Shown here piece by piece: positions 1 through 12,445 of a DNA stretch of 64,000 bases. This stretch comes from Triangularia verruculosa (Eukaryota; Ascomycota; Sordariomycetes; Sordariales; Podosporaceae). The notes under the pieces were generated by a model. The model was not told the origin of the DNA. It saw nothing but the letters and a program-made list of their open reading frames with translations, and searched no databases. Position numbers and translations under genes: made by a program. The first letter of the stretch is position 1, and each line of letters opens with the position of its first letter. The DNA lies in contig MU863963.1 of the NCBI GenBank assembly GCA_033296885.1, forward strand, positions 62,001 through 126,000, written 5' to 3'.

Positions 1-648
1 TAGAAGAACTCTTGGAGAGCGGTGATGGCACCTGAGAGGGTGGCTGCTGCTGGTGGGATGATGTTAGGTGGCGGTAGAAGATCTCGATAGGGGATCCGCA
101 TAAATGATGTTGGCATTGTAAGATAAAGAGATAGAGGTAGAAAAATGACCAAGATATTTCCAGGTAAATCTCAGCCAAGGCCAGACCCAGATGGGAGATT
201 TGTGTGTGATATCGAGATCTTCTCAGAGGCCTGAAAAAAGACGTCATGACACATGCTAGAAAGACGCGGCTGAAGGAACGGCACTTCCCATCTTCCCCCC
301 CTCCCCCAGGATCGGTGCGGGGCAGCTTGAGCTTAGCGTTCTTCGCTTAGCTTGCTTGGCCGCTGTAGCTCTCCATGTTCAACCCCTGTTTGGCAGGAAC
401 GCGTCCATCTTCAGGGCCCTCTGTAGCTTCCAGTGGTTGGTGAGTGAGGTGGTGCGATGTCGGTCGTTTTTTTTCGAGCACCTCATTCAGTTGAGCCCAC
501 CATCACCAAAAATATTCTTCCCAGACCCGTCCGTCCCTAGTTTGAGATACCCAATTTCTCTTCTTGATACCATTCTTGTGTGTATTTTTTTTGGGCGTTT
601 TTCCGGTCGATAGGGACATTTTGTTTTTCTCTTCTCTCTTTTTTCCCG

Positions 649-679
<31 letters not shown>

Positions 680-825
680 CGAGTTGCTGCGATACAACTT
701 TATCGACCGACCCTGCCCCTGCCGAGGAAGCCGTTTCTTTACGACTACAACTTGCGATTGCCCGCGATTTCAAAGGCGGTCGCCGACGAGAATTTAACCC
801 CAAGTCACTCGTTAATCGATATTAA
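1..825. other. intergenic region and 5' leader of the CDF gene
   Basis: No convincing coding region is visible. Pyrimidine-rich tracts between about 590 and 690 and the lack of other genes suggest that the right part is promoter and 5' untranslated leader of the transporter starting at 826. A short C-run lies near 294-307. Confidence 0.5.
649..680 (+). repeat. TCTCAC hexamer microsatellite
   Basis: About five tandem copies of TCTCAC, one carrying a C-to-T change, form a pyrimidine-rich block 145 bases before the start codon at 826. CT-rich leaders are common just upstream of fungal start sites. Confidence 0.7.
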
Positions 826-2397
826 ATGCTCGGTTGCAGATTCACCGGGGTGAGCATCCGTGCGACCTCTCCGGTCGCAGCAACGGTGGCAGCTCCGTCG
901 GCACAGCTCCGTCTAACGAGACGGGTACGGAGCCATCATCCTCCATTGCAATTTAGCCCCTATTACTCCTCCCCAGGGACACATCACCCACTTCTGTTAC
1001 AGCAACGCGTCTACACTGCCCTCTCCCCCTCCAGGGCCTTTTCCGACCGCATGCACCGCTCTTTACACCGTCCCTCTACCATTCTCACAGACACTCACTC
1101 TTCTTCTTCTCCCTCACTGCTGCTGCAGTCAACCGGAACAAGACCAACAACGTCATCACCTCCACAACAACCCCTGAAAATGGGTCAACACCGCTCACAT
1201 GCCGGCCACGGCCACGGCCACCATCACCACCACCACGATACAACCTACCTCACCTCCCAGAACAAAGCCGACGCCGGCGTCCGCATCACCAGAATCGGCC
1301 TTTACTCCAACCTCGGCATGGCCATCGCCAAAGGCGCGGGGGGTTACTTGTTCAACTCCCAGGCCATGATCGCCGACGCCTGGCACTCCCTCACCGATTT
1401 AGCCTCTGACGTCCTCACCCTCGCGACCGTCTCCACCTCTTTGCGTCCACCGACGGATAACTTCCCTCTTGGGTTCGGCAAGGTCGAGTCGCTCGGCTCG
1501 CTGGGGGTATCCAGCATGTTGCTCTTTGGGGGCATATTCATGTGCATGAGCAGCTGCGAGACCCTCTGGGCGCATTTCTTCCTCGACCCTGCCGCGGCAG
1601 CCGATATGCTATCTCACGGCCACCACCATCACGGGCACAGTCACGGACATGGGGGAGCGCCTAGTCTACACGCTGCTTGGCTTGCGGCTGGTACAGTGGC
1701 TGTTAAGGAGTGGCTATACCATGCCAGTACGTTTTCCTTTCTCCCCTTTATTTCCTCACACCAACTAACATTATATTTGTGCACAGCAATGAAAGTGGCT
1801 CGCGAGCGAAAGTCCTCTGTTCTTGCCTCAAACGCAGTTCACCACCGGGTGGATTCCCTCACTGGTGTCGTAACCCTCTTCGCCATTCTCGGCGCCAATT
1901 TCCTGTCTAACGCCGCCTGGCTCGATCCCGTCGGCGGTCTTTTGATTTCTTTGTTGGTGATCAAAGCGGGCTTCACCAACACGCTCTCGGCGCTGTACGA
2001 ACTTGCCGATCGTTCGATAGACGAAGAAGTTCGGCACTCTGTCCGAGCACAGGTGTCAAAGTCTTTGACTGAGCTGCAACAGACTACCAGTGTTGAGTTG
2101 ACGGATGTAAGCGGGGTGAAGTCGGGGCAGAATTACCTTGTTGAACTGGAGCTCGCGGTGCCAAAGGATTGGACGGTGGAGCAGGTCAGGGAGGTGGAAG
2201 AGAAGGTGAGGGAGAGGGTGGGTGGGAAGGTGAGGGGTGTGAGGAGAGTCAGGGTGAGGTTTGTTCCACAGGGGCAGGAGGGGAGGGGGTTGGGGGAGGA
2301 GTTTATCAGCGGGGAGGTTAGTGAGGGGTCGAGTCCGGAGGCAGAGGGGAATGGGCATGATCATCATCATGATCATGAGCACAAGAAGGACTTGTAA
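826..2397 (+). CDS. cation diffusion facilitator, probably mitochondrial (Mmt1/Mmt2-like)
   Basis: Predicted exons are 826-1726 and 1787-2397. The 60-base intron (GTACGT...CACAG) is a multiple of three, so the frame also reads through it; splicing gives 503 residues and joins HAT to MKVA as expected for the family. The first 115 or so residues are rich in Arg and Ser and nearly free of acidic residues, like a mitochondrial presequence. The CDF metal site shows as D184, H187 and D191 (DAWHSLTD) and as H319/D323 (HHRVD). His-rich stretches precede the membrane domain, fill the loop near residues 265-280 and end the protein. Family members export divalent metals (Zn, Fe, Mn) by proton exchange, and yeast Mmt1/Mmt2 act in mitochondrial iron handling. 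Location and metal are inferred. Internal Met residues could give a shorter form. The gene converges on the M18 peptidase. Confidence 0.88.
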   Translation: MLGCRFTGVSIRATSPVAATVAAPSAQLRLTRRVRSHHPPLQFSPYYSSPGTHHPLLLQQRVYTALSPSRAFSDRMHRSLHRPSTILTDTHSSSSPSLLLQSTGTRPTTSSPPQQPLKMGQHRSHAGHGHGHHHHHHDTTYLTSQNKADAGVRITRIGLYSNLGMAIAKGAGGYLFNSQAMIADAWHSLTDLASDVLTLATVSTSLRPPTDNFPLGFGKVESLGSLGVSSMLLFGGIFMCMSSCETLWAHFFLDPAAAADMLSHGHHHHGHSHGHGGAPSLHAAWLAAGTVAVKEWLYHASTFSFLPFISSHQLTLYLCTAMKVARERKSSVLASNAVHHRVDSLTGVVTLFAILGANFLSNAAWLDPVGGLLISLLVIKAGFTNTLSALYELADRSIDEEVRHSVRAQVSKSLTELQQTTSVELTDVSGVKSGQNYLVELELAVPKDWTVEQVREVEEKVRERVGGKVRGVRRVRVRFVPQGQEGRGLGEEFISGEVSEGSSPEAEGNGHDHHHDHEHKKDL

Positions 2398-3315
2398 ACT
2401 GGGAAAGGAAAGGGATTTTGTGGGATTACTGTCGACGATACCAAAACCCGGGAAGTGAGACCTTGACGGCAACCCGGGAATGGACATGCTCATGATCGTG
2501 AGCAAGCACAAGAAGGAGCTTGTGAAACATGGAGGGAAGAAATGACTGTGGATGGAAAACCCCCTGATCAGCTGGGAAGTGACGACCATTAAATGGCCAC
2601 ATATCACCCGGGAAAGGAATGAGAGGGGGTTACTTGCACATATCTGTTTACAATTACTTGTAACTTGTAACTTTTTTGTCACTAGCTTTACGCAGCAGTG
2701 GCAGACTTGAACAAAAACATGGAAAATTTGATACCCTGATAACATACTGGTAATAGACATGTGGCAATGTGATGTATGTGGGAGCTTGTGTTTGTGTAGT
2801 GTGAAGCAAGAAGATGGATGGAACAGTTTGGAGTAAGGAGGAGGAGGTATCGTGGATAGGTAGACAATGGTTCGTGGGGGAGCAACTTGATGTTGGGTTG
2901 GGCTTGTGGAAAGGGGCTGCATACTCGGCACCGGTCTTGCGATTGACCCTTCAACCGACCTTGCACCGACTCTGCATCGAGCCTTTAGCTAACTCCTGCA
3001 CCGACTCTGCACCGACCTTGCAACCGACCTTGCTTGATGGCTTCCATCACAAAGTCAATGTGGCGACCCACCAAGATGCCCATTCGACATATTACTTCTC
3101 CAGATCAAGGCCCAGGACTTGCAGGGAAAAACGTCATCTTGTCTCATCAACACAGGTCCCCCTTGTCACACCTCGCACAAAACCCAGGATGTAGCTTCTT
3201 TTGTCAACAAAACTTCTACTTGTTTTACCCAATAATACCTAGGTACAAACTCTATCCTCAACTTAAACACCCACTCTCACAACTCACCCCCTTCCATCCC
3301 ATCCCCATCCCCCCC
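2398..3315. other. convergent intergenic region with degenerate repeats
   Basis: Shared 3' region of two convergent genes. It holds a diverged echo of the upstream coding tail (about 2470-2540) and an 11-12 base minisatellite (2952-3033). No gene is seen. Confidence 0.5.
2952..3033 (+). repeat. 11-12 base minisatellite
   Basis: About seven imperfect units of the form CACCGACYYTG (for example CACCGACTCTG, CACCGACCTTG, CAACCGACCTTG) follow one another without gaps in the 3' flank of the transporter gene. Confidence 0.65.
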
Positions 3316-5071
3316 CTAATCAACAACCAACCCCCCCTCCAACCCCCCAAACCCCTCCAAAAACCCCCCAAAAAGCCCAACCGCCCACTCCACATCCCAG
3401 CTCCCCGCCACCTCCCTCACGCTATGCATCGCCAGCTGCGCATTCCCCAAATCCAACGTCCTCACCCCCAGCTTCGCACTCAACATCGGCCCAATCGTGC
3501 TCCCACACGGACTGTCATTCTTCACCACAAACAGCTGCAGCGGCACCTTCCTCCTCCTCCCCACCTCTTTGATCAACACAATCCCCGGACTATTCGTCGC
3601 ATACCTCTGATTGGCATTAATCTTAATCACCGTCCCCTTGTTCATCTGCGGCTGGTGATTCCGCTCATACTTCCCCGCGTAATTCGGGTGCACCGCATGT
3701 GCCATATCCGCCGAGATCAAAAACGATTTAGCTAGGGTTTGCTCAAACGCCGTCTCATTGCTTTCTGCTTGTTTGTTGCTCTTGGATGGCAGGACTGATA
3801 GCCTCCGTAAAACGGCCGGGAGGAGGTTAGAGTCGGCGCCGTGGGCGGATACACTCCCGATTTCCTCGTGGTCAAAGCATGCGATGAGTCGGATGGCGGT
3901 TTCCTTTTCTAGGGAACTGTCGTCCTTGACCGATTCGATGAGGGCTTTGACGGAGCAAAACGTCATGTCTAGGTTGTCTAGTCTGCCGCTGTAGATGAAC
4001 TCGTCGTTGATGCCACCCAGCACCGCCTTTTGCGTGTCGTAGAGGATCAGCTCAAAGTCCTCAATGTCCTCCACCTTGTCGGCTTTGGCCTCCTTGGCGA
4101 TCAATTTGAGGAATTCAGGGTGGTGTCTCTCGTCGATTTTTTTCAGGGGTTCAAAGTCTTCTTTTGCTTCTTCTTCTTTTGTTGCCTCGGCGGTTTTGTT
4201 GAGGACTTCTTCTACTAGCCCTGCAATCGGCACCATTTCGTCCTCCTTGTTCGGGTCAAAGTTGCTTTGCCTGTGCAAATGGATCGCCAGGGTTGGGATA
4301 CGAACAATTGGTTTTTCGACTTTTACTAGCCTCTGCTCGTACTCGCCTTCTTTTACCTTGACTAGGACGCGGCCGGCGACGGAGAGGTCGCGGTCGAACC
4401 AGCTGTGCCAGATGCCGCCGCCGTAGGTTTCCACGCCTACTTGGAGGTACCCGTTGGCGGTGCGTTTGGAGACGGGCTTGATCCGGAGGCAGGGGGAGTC
4501 GGTGTGGGCGCCGATCATGGCGATGGGGTTGCCGGGGGTCCATTGGGAGCCGATGGCGAAGGCGATGATGGAGGAGGCGTTGCGGGTGAGGAAGTACTTG
4601 CCGCCGGGGGAGAGGGTGGTGGTCCAGGGGTCGCGTTCTGAGATGCGGGTGAAGCCGGCCGAGGTGAGGAGGGCGGAGGCGGTTTGGACGGCGTGGTAGG
4701 CTGGGATTTGTTAGCTGGGGTTGATTCAAAAGGGGGTGAAAGGTGGGGGGTTGCTTACGGGTGGGAGAGGCGTTGACAAAGTCGAGGAACTCGTAGGCGG
4801 ACTTGGGAGGAGGTGCCATTTTGGTGGTGGTGGTTGAGGAACTTGAGGTGGAAGAGTAAAGGTTTCGTGACACGCGAGCAATTGTAGCTGGAAAAAGAGC
4901 AGCTCGAGGTCGAACAGTTGTTGATGCAAAAGCAGTCACCCTCAAAGACAAACAGGCAGCAGGAGATGATGTAAACGCCCTCTTATAGCCAATCGCAGCT
5001 CTGCTGTGTTGTTTTGTAGCCGTAGAAGCTGTCCTCGACGCAATTCGCTGGCAACTTCTTATACACAGCAT
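3316..5071 (-). CDS. M18-family aspartyl aminopeptidase with N-terminal presequence-like leader
   Basis: Predicted exons on the minus strand are 5071-4759 and 4700-3316, with a 58-base intron (GTAAGC...CCCAG), giving 565 residues. The junction restores SPTPYHAV, the family pattern near the N-terminus. Metal and active-site elements are visible: GAHTDSP, FDHEEIGS, SADMAHAVHPNY and the C-terminal MHSVRE. M18 enzymes are dodecameric zinc peptidases that remove N-terminal Asp or Glu. The core from the second in-frame Met (4819, MAPPPKSAYEF) is 481 residues, the usual size. The 84 residues before it begin MLCIRSCQRIASRTA and are rich in Arg, Ser, Thr and Ala, as in mitochondrial presequences. The start at 5071 is the first ATG in frame. 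Two start sites could give mitochondrial and cytosolic forms; this is inference. Confidence 0.9.
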
Positions 5072-8000
5072 TTGGGACCCAACAAAAAAGGGAATCAATA
5101 AAAACGGGAAGGGGACAGAGCTTTTGGAACGGACGGTCCTTTCTCTCTTTCTGCTGATCCCGTGAATAGGTTGTTAGCTAAACACCACCCCTCTTACGTT
5201 TTTGTCGGCGGGGTAAAAGCTGCTAGTTTCCCCCTTCCACGGTAGCTTGCAGCGGGGGAGAGGTCAGCATCATCACCCCACTGGCCGATGGAGTTCCCAG
5301 TCCGGCAGCCGTGGTGGTGGGGGGGATCCCCTCGCTTCGGGGCGGGGACCGGGCGCGGGGTTTGCTTTCCTTTCCTTCCAGCTCAAGAGTCTGGTGTATG
5401 TGATGCTTGTTTCTCTCAATTGAAGGATTCTGCCATATAATCAGCTGAATAGCTATGTCTGATATTGAGAGATTTGACAGCTTCGTCTGATGGTGAACTG
5501 TTACTCTCACCAAAAAGCAACGAACCAATGACAATGCCCGAATAACCAATCCCCCTCCTCCGCCCATTCCCCACTACTCCCCGCGTCCGCGCGCTCCGCT
5601 CTCCAGCTCCGAACCACTCGGCACGAGGGCGGCAACTACCGCCTCGCCTCGCCTACGGGTTCCTACCCGATGATCACCAGCAAGGACCGGCCATCATCCA
5701 TCATCCAACAGGCAGGTCCTGAACCACCACCACCACTAGCAATAACCCAAACCCCAAATTCACAAAACATAAGCCTCACTGTGTAATGTGCATTGTTAGT
5801 CACACTCACCGAATCTCATTGCCCCATGATAAACAGGTGGCCAGATGACACACAACCTGCACTGACCACCGTCAAAGGCCAAATACGACTGACACGAAAT
5901 GGGCTGTGGGTGGGAAGTGTAGGTAGGTGGGGAAAAATTCCCCGGATTATCTGGCCGCCTGAATCTCGCCTCGCTTTGCCTCCTCGCGCTTGGTTCAGGA
6001 GGAAGGGAGCCTCGCTGCTGCAAGCGGGCAAAAAACCCCCAAGAGGTTGCAGGGCAGTTACCAAGCTCAGTCATGCCCCGTTCTTGGACGCAGCCCTGCC
6101 AGGCACCAAAGCAAGAAGGGTCTCTAAAGAAGAAAAAAAAGTGGCGGTGATTGGTTGGACACCGATCAAATTCAAGGGGTTGGTTCTTGTAGGCTGCCTC
6201 TTCTAGAAATTCATCAATAGGTAGGTGGTACGATAACCGTCATTCTGTAGGTCTATACCTTAGGCCCAAAGTCAGTGGTCTGGTCTGTGACGACCCAGTC
6301 CCGAGGGCTTGCATACCTTACAGTCGTGTTGTGCTGTGTTGTCTGTAGGTATGCAGGTCCTTTTGCAGGTAATTATTGCTCGGTCAGTGAGGTCTAAAGT
6401 ACCAAGACTGTGAGCGATTTAATTCGGTGTTTACCTGGTCTTCTTGGTGGTGTAGTTCACAGTCCTGCAATCTTACCATCTACTCTTGCTTCACCTTTCG
6501 GTTGTGTGCTCGTCAACTAGGTACGGGCAGGCAAACAATCTATTCTTATCACCAAGCTTAGCTTTCAGACACAAAATCATCCATGCCTAGCTTCGATCCA
6601 TAGCTCCAGAACTCTGAAACGGTTCTTCTAGAAGCAAACAGCAACCCATTCATGGGGGACTAATTAGGTCGGAGTTTTGCATTAACCCAGAAAGTATTGT
6701 TTGTCTTCTTACACTACTATATTCGTCTCTCTCTTAGCTCGTATCTGGCTACCGAGCTTCTAACCTTCAGCTGTTGCTATTCTCGATTATTGTCAGGAGG
6801 CTCATCTCCTTCATGAAAAAGCCGAGGATGAAGGAACATGAGTGAAAACTGAGGTGGCCTGGAGGGTAAGGTCCGATTGTGCTCAGTCTGACGGTCCACG
6901 ACCATCGGATGAGCAACACTGTCACTTTGTCAAAGGATTCCCTTCCACAACTTGTCCACGTTGTCGGGTTACCTTTCTCTCCAGTTTAGTCCGTTTCTTG
7001 TCTCCTACTTTGGATATCCGAACCGTAGCGTTAGAAACATGGGCCTTTTTGCCTATGCTGGTCAATCGCTTGTGATTTGAGTCGTCTGCCAAAAACCAAC
7101 TATAGTTTCCATCCAGTCTTTTCATACCCAGCAGCTGAAAGGAAATGACTGTAGCGAAAAATCCCGCTCTGGATGCTGCGCAGCATCTCAAAGCTGAAAA
7201 ACGAACACCTCTCCAAAAGTCTGGATGAAATTCGCAAAAAGAATTGGGTTACGTCGCATTGCGCATCGCAGACGCAGCGCAGGGCACAGGAACACATCGC
7301 ACACACCTCTACCTTGCCTTTCCACTCGGGACCAGCTCCCCGTTCCTGGCGAAGATCATTTTTATCCGCCCGCTGTCAAATTCATCCGGACCGGATCTTC
7401 CATCTCAGGTAAGGTGGTTGACAGAATCACACCTTGCCCACACCTCCATTTTCTACCCATCAACCTTCAACTGCCCGTGGGAAGAATTCTAGTTGAATGT
7501 GTTCAATTCGTACCTACCTAGGCAGTAAGTTCTGTGTGTGTGCGAGGTGGGAATCAGGGTAGCCTCGTAAGGATCGCTGGCATTGCGAGGCAGCAAAAAG
7601 CAGAAGTACCTCCCAAGTACCTCCCTCACCTTACCTTGCTTGGCTCCCACGGCCAGAACCCCTGCTCACCTGGACCTTGCCCCCGCTTTTCCCGGGTTTA
7701 AACTTCACAACCACGACCCTAGCTTTCTCTTGCTGCGTTGCCTTTGCCTTGCGTGCGTGGCTTTCTGCTCACCTCTCACCTCCCAGTGCTGAACCAATTA
7801 GCACTGGTGCTTCGTACTCCGGTCGTTCTATCTGCAGTCTTTTGACAAGATATCAGGGTTAGGGATAACGCACACTCGCTAATCTCCAAACCTCATCGTC
7901 ATCCATATTCGGCCCGCCCTCGCCGTCCAAAACACAATCCCCGTTTTAAACATGTTACTTATGTACAGTACAATCGGGCGAATTCATCGCGTACCGTTTC

Positions 8001-9322
8001 TTCTATCCCCCGTTCCGAAATCTCTCATCTCTCACGAAATTAGGTACCCAACTCCCCCCCTTGAAAAGAAAACATAAAAAAAAGCCGAAGGAAGGGATGG
8101 ATGGTGACGCGCTTTTTCTTGCTTTCTTTTCTTTTCCCCTTGCTAGCCCGACCAGATTTTAAAAAAAGCGGGTAGATACGCGAGGATGACGGGATGAGCT
8201 TGTATCCCATATCCCATGATCCATCCAACACAGGGCCTCGATATATACCTAATGACAAGTCAAAAAGCGCGGTCTTGCATGACGAGAGAAATACTTTGTT
8301 AAAAAGACAAAAACTAAATAAAAAAACCGTGGGGTAGATGAAAAAGGAAGATAATTAGAATATAGTGTAGGATCTGGATAGGTGTGTGTGAGAGAGACAA
8401 AGAGAGAGCTTGGGCCAGATCGAGCATGCAAACGATGACGATCCGTCGATCAGACAAGGATTTTGTGTCAAGTTCTCGACCATCTCAACCCTTTTCTCTT
8501 TTCTGGGCAAAGCGCCCAACAATGGAACCCTCTTTCCCAGGGAAGATGACAGCGTTCTGGGAAAGGGTTTGTTGTGTTTTTGGTGATCTTCAAGGGGAGG
8601 GGGGGAAGCAGAGGAAGCAAGCGAATGCAACTGGGAACTCTGGGTTTTTTTTGGTTGTTATGGTGGATGACAAGTTGATGATGCAAACGCAGGGACATGC
8701 GCTCGCGCATACACGGACTTTGACATTTTCTTTTCAATCGAGTGAGATTTCACCACGTTTTGATTCTTTTTTTTTTATTTTATTTTGCCTTTTCTTCATT
8801 CCAAATTTCTACCGTACCTTGCAGTTCTTCATCTTTCCCTCCCCCTAAACAAAAACATGGAACTTCCTGGCAGATGTGAACCTGAAGAAAAAGGGGGACC
8901 ACATGCAGTTGCTGATAATCAGTGTAGCTGACACCCAGTGGCAACAATTCCCGCCTGCTACCCCTTAGCTATTCAGCAGCATCATGCTTATTTCAACACC
9001 AGTAGAAAGATCGATATTTTCACCTTCCACTTCCCTGTCCCACAAGGCAAGAATTATTTCCAATGTGGCAAAAAAAAATATCTCTTGTACTGCGTGGTGG
9101 TGTGGTGTAAGGTCTGTGGTCGTCTGTGAGTGGGTGGTGTGTGTCGTTCAGCTCCCTCCCTCCTGCAGGCCTGCGCACACACACACCTCCTTCCTTGGCA
9201 AAGATGGTTGGCCGCAAGAAAAAAGGTACAGAGGGAAAAATTCGGGGACAGGAATCCCGTTTTGGAATCAGTGGTGAGAGCCTTCTCAGCCCGTGCTGCT
9301 CGTGCTGTATGGCTGGCATCTT

Positions 9323-9349
9323 CCGGTCTCCCGGTTTACCGGAGACCGG
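9323..9349. repeat. 27-base inverted repeat
   Basis: Arms CCGGTCTCC and GGAGACCGG are exact reverse complements. If one C is bulged, pairing extends to 12 base pairs with a two-base loop. A G-run follows directly. No T-run or flanking gene suggests a terminator role; function unknown. Confidence 0.6.
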
Positions 9350-12300
9350 GGGGAGGGGGGGCGGGGGGGACTGGTTCAGGATGGGATGGATTAGAAGGGC
9401 GAGGGTTTTTTGCGGTCAGGCATCTTTGTGTTGCTGTTCCTATCCCTGGAAGAGAGAAAAGTGTGGGGGATCAGCATGGCATGGGAAAGGAAGAGTTATG
9501 GTTGGGATGGATAGGGTCTGGACGGAAAATTTGCTGCTCAGATGAGGCTGCCCATGAAAAGGTGATGATGGGAATGGCAGCCGTGGGACACAGCAAGGTG
9601 AGTGAGTGGTGAGACCTCACATGACCACCCGTTGCAATTACCTTGCTTTGCTTCTCCAGATCCAGATGGTCCCTGGCCTGATTCTCCAAAAATCTGGTAG
9701 ATGCCATTCCACCTGGCAGAGCAGGCTAAATCGGCGGACCTGAACCTGTGACACGGGTAGTACAAGAACCTGACGTGTGCAATCCAGGGTGATGGGATGA
9801 TATAGCTAAGAAAACTTAAACTATTTGAACTCGTGGTTTTCGCTACACACGGGAGAGGGAGCGAAAAAAAACAAGAGGGCGGGGAACGGGAGGATTGTAT
9901 GTGTGTCAAAAGTGATGTTGCGGAGAGATAGATTGCGGATGTTGGGGAAAACGGGGAAGGTGCCCGTTTGGGGTTTGTAAGAGAAAGATGCAATAGGGGA
10001 TTCCTTTTATACCTATGGGCTTGATGTTGTCGCTCGTAGGAGAGAAGGTGAGGCGTTGGGCGGATGACGGTGGATGATGCAGCGTCACTCGGAAGTGGTG
10101 ACAATGGCGTTGTCAGTTGTCACTTGATCGCCCCACATTTTGAGACGGTGGCTTGGGCCTTGTTGTCTCTGGAGGGTCCCCCCATCTGAGTGTGAGAAAA
10201 TAAAGAGAAGTCCCCGGTCCGGTATTTCTATCCTCTAGAATTCAAGGTCATCGAGCTGTCAACTGCTGCAAAGAAATGTGCTTCAGATCTCGACGTGGTC
10301 CAGTCGATTGAGTTTAGCTCTTGTAGATCACCGGAGCGCAGGAGCCACATGTAGGCTACCCGCCTCTTTCATGGTCCCCACCGACCCCAGCGCACGAGGA
10401 CGTGAGACAGTTTGATTGTCCAGCTTCGATGCCAACCTCGCCTCGAGGAAGGTGTCTTTGTTCATTTTGTCGTGTCCTGGACTTCGATTAGAAAAGTTTA
10501 ACTCTCATCCACCCACGCGGGATCTTCTTCACCGTTCTCTGTTCCTCCCAAGCAAGTGTCAACGAAAGCAGCCCAAGCAAAGCTCCAAGAATCCGAAACG
10601 GGCTTGGTAGAGTGGGCGCCAGCGGCTGAGCAAGGGGGTCATCCTGGCCCCGAACTCTTGGCCCTGGCGCTTCCTCTTTCGATCTCTCGACAGCCGGGTG
10701 TGAGGTGTGAGTTGGGCAGCACCAGAGCGAAGACTGCCTGGAGAATAGGGCTATAACAAATGCACAATTGCCCACCGAAAGCGCAATGTATGCTCTTGCG
10801 CAATCGGGGCCTCGTAGGGCAGCCGCAGCACGGGGGGCGACGGGCGGGGGAGCTCGGCGCACTGGGCACGGCAGCCCACGGCGGACGACGGACCGACCGT
10901 CGCAAGTTCCCCTCTGCCTTGTCACGCCCGGATGACTGTGACGGTCATGTTCTCCACGGCCTGGAGCCTCAGTGACTGTTGGCAACGGCGACAGCGAGGG
11001 CGTTGGTTGTACAATTTCCTGTATACAGCCAAAAGAATCTGGCAGAAATTCCGTCATCCAAGCGTAAAATCTGACAATGGCCGAGGTGTTCGTTGCTGCT
11101 GCCATGATCATGCAATTCTATTTTGCTTTCATCGTCATGGACCAAAGGTGAATTCCACGTCGTTGAACCTCGGACCCGAACGGTTACGCAAGGTCCCGTT
11201 ATAGGCCAAGCCCATGTTGTTTTGCTCTCTCACGAGGAAGTTCCAGTAAAAGGAGGCCTTTTCCCCATGAAGAAGTTTGGGGGCCACGGGGGCCTAACCC
11301 AGATGCTCACCTTGTTGTGTTTTTGGCTTTGGACGGTTTCCGGCCGAGTGAGAAGCTTCATTGGTGGGTTGCCATTTTTACTGAACGGCCGCCCTGGGCT
11401 TGCGAACTGCCTGGCGAGATCACTCTTGCAGTTTCTGCTCTCTCTCTCTCTTGTTCTCGCTGCTGCCCCTGGTCGCTTTTGGGTTCCAGGTGCAGGGGGG
11501 GCGCCCGACGGTTTGTATCGATGGCGTATTTGAGGTACCCCGAGTACTTTTCTTGACCACCCGGGCTCTCGCTGCGATCGGGCCCAACAACCTTTTCGCT
11601 GTCACTGTCGCCATCTCGGCAGTGAAGGATGAGGGTTTATAAGAGCTTGATGGGCATCGGCTGTCCGCGCTTGTTGGTTAAAGCAGAAAGGGGAGTTCAA
11701 GCGTCACCTCCATCAGCTTCAATTGAATTTCTTGCCAAGACCGTGACACCATGCTCGAACAGGGAGTCATTGTTCTCTCGGACCGTCCTGACTAACGCAG
11801 CACATTTGTCGCTAATGCCTGCTATGTCATAGATCTAGAGCTATTGGATGTAGAACTACCTGTAGACAATAACAATACGGTAGACAGTAATCGAACAGGA
11901 GAGAGAGAGAGAGAGACGAGGGAAGCGCGCTGCTTCTGGCGCTAGCAGACCCCTGTGCTGGAGGTACCTCCTGGGTACCGGGGGTACCTGTTGGGTACAG
12001 GCTGGGGGTTCCGCCTCCAACCAAGCAGCGTCTGACACCGGCGGGCAGAGCAGCGAGAGCCCATCGCAGGGCCCCACATCCCATCCTTCCAGGTTCTTTT
12101 CTCCCTTCCCAACTTTCCCACTCCTGGGCACACCACCGCCTCCCTCTTCTTCCGCGCCCACCGTTGCGTTGCCGACCTGAACAGATCCCCGACATTCCAA
12201 CTGAACCTACGAGGGGTATCCGCAACGACATTTCCCTCTCTTTTTCCCACCTGACGAGTTTCGAGTCTGGTTCTTTTCCATTATACTCGCACATCGCCAG

Positions 12301-12404
12301 CTGTGTGTCCTGCCTGCTTTCGTGCCGGCTCCGGAACCTCGTCCTCCACCTCTTTTTTTTGGGCCGCTTCCCGCCACGACCGCCATCGCCTCACTCTTCT
12401 CTCA

Positions 12405-12445
12405 CGACAACGACGACGACGACGACGACAACAACAACGACAACG
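12405..12445 (+). repeat. CGA/CAA trinucleotide repeat in the presumed MED15 leader
   Basis: A run of CGA units followed by CAA and CGA units lies about 400 bases before the MED15 start codon. It has no clear coding role. Confidence 0.6.

Noticed and set aside
5793..6206. 137-codon open frame on the plus strand
   Set aside because: No recognisable domain, unusual composition, overlapping frames on the other strand of similar length, and no supporting splice pattern.
7856..7870. TTAGGGATAAC, reminiscent of a telomere repeat or a homing-endonuclease site
   Set aside because: A single partial match only, with no tandem TTAGGG and no associated element.
9538..10104. 188-codon open frame on the minus strand
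   Set aside because: Low-complexity Ser/Pro/His-rich translation without domain resemblance; probably chance in AT-poor spacer.
10488..11111. 207-codon open frame on the minus strand
   Set aside because: Composition follows GC-rich DNA; no motif, and equally long frames exist on the plus strand.
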